This document shows positions 61,560-64,000 of a stretch of DNA of 64,000 nt, one piece after another (the stretch's first letter is position 1; every line of letters begins with the position of its first letter). This DNA comes from Leptoclinus maculatus. Taxonomy: Eukaryota > Chordata > Actinopteri > Perciformes > Stichaeidae. Below the pieces are notes generated by a model, which worked only from the letters and a program-made list of their open reading frames with translations, made no database searches and was not told where the DNA came from. The stretch lies in contig JAVDOI010000006.1 in NCBI GenBank assembly GCA_032191485.1, forward strand, positions 28,547,516 through 28,611,515, read 5' to 3'. Both the position numbers and the translations under genes were made by a program.

Positions 61560-62480
61560 GAATAAAGCCCGGTTTGCTCACGCCGCGCTAACACACCAAT
61601 CTGAGAGCAGAGCCAGGTATCATATCAATATGCTGTCACCCTCCCGACGTGACACACTTGGACAGTGTGGGGGATCTTCTCTTATTACCGTGTGAAGGCT
61701 GGGCTCCATTTTAAATGGAGCGTTTAGTTGTTTTACGAGCTGAATTACATCTGTGAGCTTCTCTGTGTGCTCTGGCTGAGTGAAACAAACTATTACTGCA
61801 CATCCACATTACACGTGCAGCATTCTCTTTTGCTTATTTTCTCTTGTAATTGAATCCTCTGAAAGCACCATTAGTCATGCCAAAAACAAGAGTAAAGAGG
61901 GATTTGGTTAGAAATATTGGGATATTTATTTGATGTCCATATCGTGCAACCTCTATTAAATACTGTCTAACAATAATGATTCATACCGGACGACAAAGAT
62001 GCTCACAGAGGGAGGTCCTTTGTCAAATATGATCATATATGCACATAATATGAATCTAATTTAACACCAGAGCATCACTGTCACGCATTAAGCCCTTATA
62101 GGGTTGGACAGCCCGTGAAAGCGTCTGAGACGTCTCTTGGCTCTTCCACATGTAGTGCACTGGACACTGTGGTCAAGGTCAAACTTGATTTGTTGGATTT
62201 ATTTTCTAATTTGATAGAATAGATTCCTCCTCCTGACTGTCTGAGAGTAAAAAGCAACAGAAGAGGTGTTGTTCCTCTTCAGGTGTTGGCTCCTGAGGCT
62301 TTGGACCAGACGGGGCTCCAGGGCTCAGGGGGCTCTGGTTTAATTCAAGCAGAGGGCTCCCTTTGCAAAATGAATGTGGGAAACAGTTCAATTATATTAG
62401 GTAATATCTGGAGATTAGCCCAATTAGAGAAAGAAAGCGTTTGGTTTCTCACCATTAAAAATGCAAAGTGTTCCTGAGCC
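61560..62480. promoter_or_regulatory. candidate conserved non-coding element cluster
   Basis: TTTTAAATGGAGCGTTTAGT, CTTGTAATTGAATCCTCTGA, CACCATTAGTCATGCC and TCTGGAGATTAGCCCAATTA are dense in homeodomain-like words in sequence free of recognised repeats. It lies 0.5-1.5 kb upstream of the CpG-rich segment. Confidence 0.35.
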
Positions 62481-62879
62481 ATGCGGGTATCTAGAGCCAC
62501 ATGTGATTGTTGGTGGAACTCCTCTGAGGGGTCTACGTGACGACCCCAACACAGGCACGAGGTCTGCTCCCTCCTCAGCACAGATTTAAGCCTCAACTGC
62601 AGTTTTCTGGGTTTTGTAGCGGAGTGTGTGAAGCGGCTTCACAGCCCTGCTGTCTCGCTTCAGGCGGTGAGATAACGGCTTTGGCTGACAAGGCATCACA
62701 TCCTCCCCGCTGCATCTACCCGGAGCTCAGACCCAACTACCAACCTGCCTACTGCTCACTTAACGCTATCTCAACCACACCAGTGTACCTTCCGTCCTAG
62801 TTTGATTGCTATTTAACGGGTTAAAGGGGGGAAAGGGGGACTGCAGAGTCAACGAGGGAGGACTGCGTTCCTCCAGAGA
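62481..62879. other. gene-free stretch
   Basis: Nothing specific. CpG content rises towards its end. Confidence 0.4.
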
Positions 62880-63850
62880 GAGGGGAAGCGGGGGACACGC
62901 GCTTGGATATGAGGAGGTTGTAACAGGTCACTCCGCTGCATACTAATCCTCTCACTAACTGCCTTTTCGCGTGTCCGAGAGTTTCCAGTCGTCGTGCCCC
63001 GTTACAGGATATTCAACGAGGGGACTTTATTCTATCAGCCTGTTAGAGATCCGTCCCGACAACAACACAGTGATGACCATATTCCTTCATGGGCACGAGC
63101 AACAAACAAGCCCAGTGTTTGAGTTGGAGGGTGTGAAACTTACCAGGATGACACTCGGCCCGGAGGAGCACGAAGGCAGGCAGAATGAGTGAGGAAATCC
63201 ACCAGCAGCAACAACACGAATGCAGTAGCCTCCACATGGCAGTAATGTGCACGTCGACATGCAAACAATAAGCCGCAACAACTGTTGAGTTTCTCCCTTT
63301 TTGCGGGCGATTCAGCGACGCCTTCGCTGCGTAAAAAGCAGCGCCGGAGACGGAGCGCAGACGGAGACCGGGCACGGTGGTGGTGGAGGAGGGAGAGATG
63401 TTCAGAGGTCCAGTGAAGAGTCTTTCCGTGCCGAAAAAAACCCGATATCCCCGGATATGAGCGTAACACGCGGGTACCGCTGGTTGTGGAGGAGCGTGTG
63501 TTCAGCAAGGTGAGAGCAGGTTGGTGGAGACTAGCAGCGACGGTCCACACGGCGCGTCGTCGCTCCTGCGGCTGCGGCGGTGGAGGCAGCGCTCGTCGGG
63601 CACACAGAGAGGGGAGAGTCGGTGCTGGTGTTGGTGGTAGAGAGGCGCTGGAAGCTTTCCATTCCGTCCATCCAGGAAATAGCGTGTGAGCCCAAGTCTG
63701 GCAGAGACTTTAAAACAGTCTTGAGGGGGAGCGGGGGAGCGAGAGAGCGAGAGCGAGAGAGAGAGGGAGAGAGAAAGGATGGAGAGAGCGAGGGGATGGG
63801 GAGAGAGAGAGAGGTCATTCCTCTGGATCCTAGCGCCGGCCTCAGACGCA
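62880..63850 (+). promoter_or_regulatory. CpG-rich candidate promoter and first exon
   Basis: CpG density is far above the rest of the window, especially 63300-63620. A consensus splice donor, AGCAAG|GTGAGAGC, lies at 63509/63510 on the plus strand. Upstream, ATGAGCGTAACACGC (63458) opens a frame of 17 whole codons into the donor, so the exon may be coding or an untranslated leader. No matching gene can be named. The plus orientation rests on the donor; the minus strand was not excluded. Confidence 0.45.
63736..63815. repeat. (GA)n-rich tract
   Basis: Imperfect GAGA repeat just downstream of the candidate donor. Overlapping frames rich in Arg/Glu or Ser/Leu are artefacts. Confidence 0.9.
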
Positions 63851-64000
63851 CACTCGCTCAGTTTAATAGCGAGCACATGTCCCATAATAATAGGTAATAA
63901 TAGATATGAGCTCCCAGGGGATCCTCGAGCTTTTTGTTCATATTAATGACTCCAAAATAGATCCACATTAGACAGAGCACCCCCCTTTCACCATTCCAGA
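63851..64000. other. window end, gene-free
   Basis: No feature recognised. It probably continues the first intron if the 63510 donor is used. Confidence 0.35.

Overview
This window looks like intergenic DNA from a teleost fish, probably a percomorph. There is no operon structure, and no multi-exon host gene can be assembled. Typical fish repeats are present: hAT, Tc1-type and Harbinger-like DNA elements, a Rex1/L2-type LINE tail ending in AATAAAGCCGATTCTG, tRNA-derived SINE pieces, and long CA/GT and AT microsatellites. Family assignments rest on motifs and recalled consensus, not on a search.

The only long intact coding sequence that can be assigned is a 605-residue hAT transposase (1290-3107). 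It sits in a 2,908-bp element (892-3799) with inverted ends and a perfect 8-bp target duplication, CCCTATAG.

Layout: 1-4560 holds the hAT element and flanks. 5190-8690 is a nested block: a decayed L1-type LINE (5535-7350) and the 3' end of a Rex1/L2-type LINE (7405-8223), apparently inside an older repeat. 10380-11700 has a TATA box, a start codon followed by a splice donor, a large CA/CACT array and a polyA signal, possibly an orphan transcription unit or an LTR-like relic. 12632-13964 is a non-autonomous hAT with an 8-bp duplication. 15797-16060 is a Tc1-type relic. 22821-24190 is a deleted BED-type hAT with another element inside it; a second piece of the same family, keeping the BED zinc finger, lies on the minus strand at 36990-37600. 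24634-25517 is a Harbinger-like MITE, with a diverged second copy at 53725-53985. 26708-28135 is a minisatellite of about 62 copies of a 23-bp unit. 47561-48350 is a higher-order CATC satellite and 50871-51287 an AT/ATAC array.

Between the repeats are low-repeat stretches rich in homeodomain-, TCF- and octamer-like words (for example 4600-4860, 14700-14890, 29815-30290, 39820-40080, 46640-46860, 58120-58870, 61560-62480). They resemble the conserved non-coding elements of gene deserts around developmental regulators. The window ends in a CpG-rich segment (62880-63850) with a strong splice donor at 63510, the best candidate for the promoter and first exon of a plus-strand gene beyond the window. 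Conservation could not be tested here, so the regulatory calls are inference.

I found no system that is clearly novel. The items most worth checking are the intact hAT element, the two complementary BED-hAT relics, the 23-bp minisatellite carrying a 3'-splice-site-like word in each unit, and two unexplained open frames (35760-36818 plus, 44819-45190 minus).
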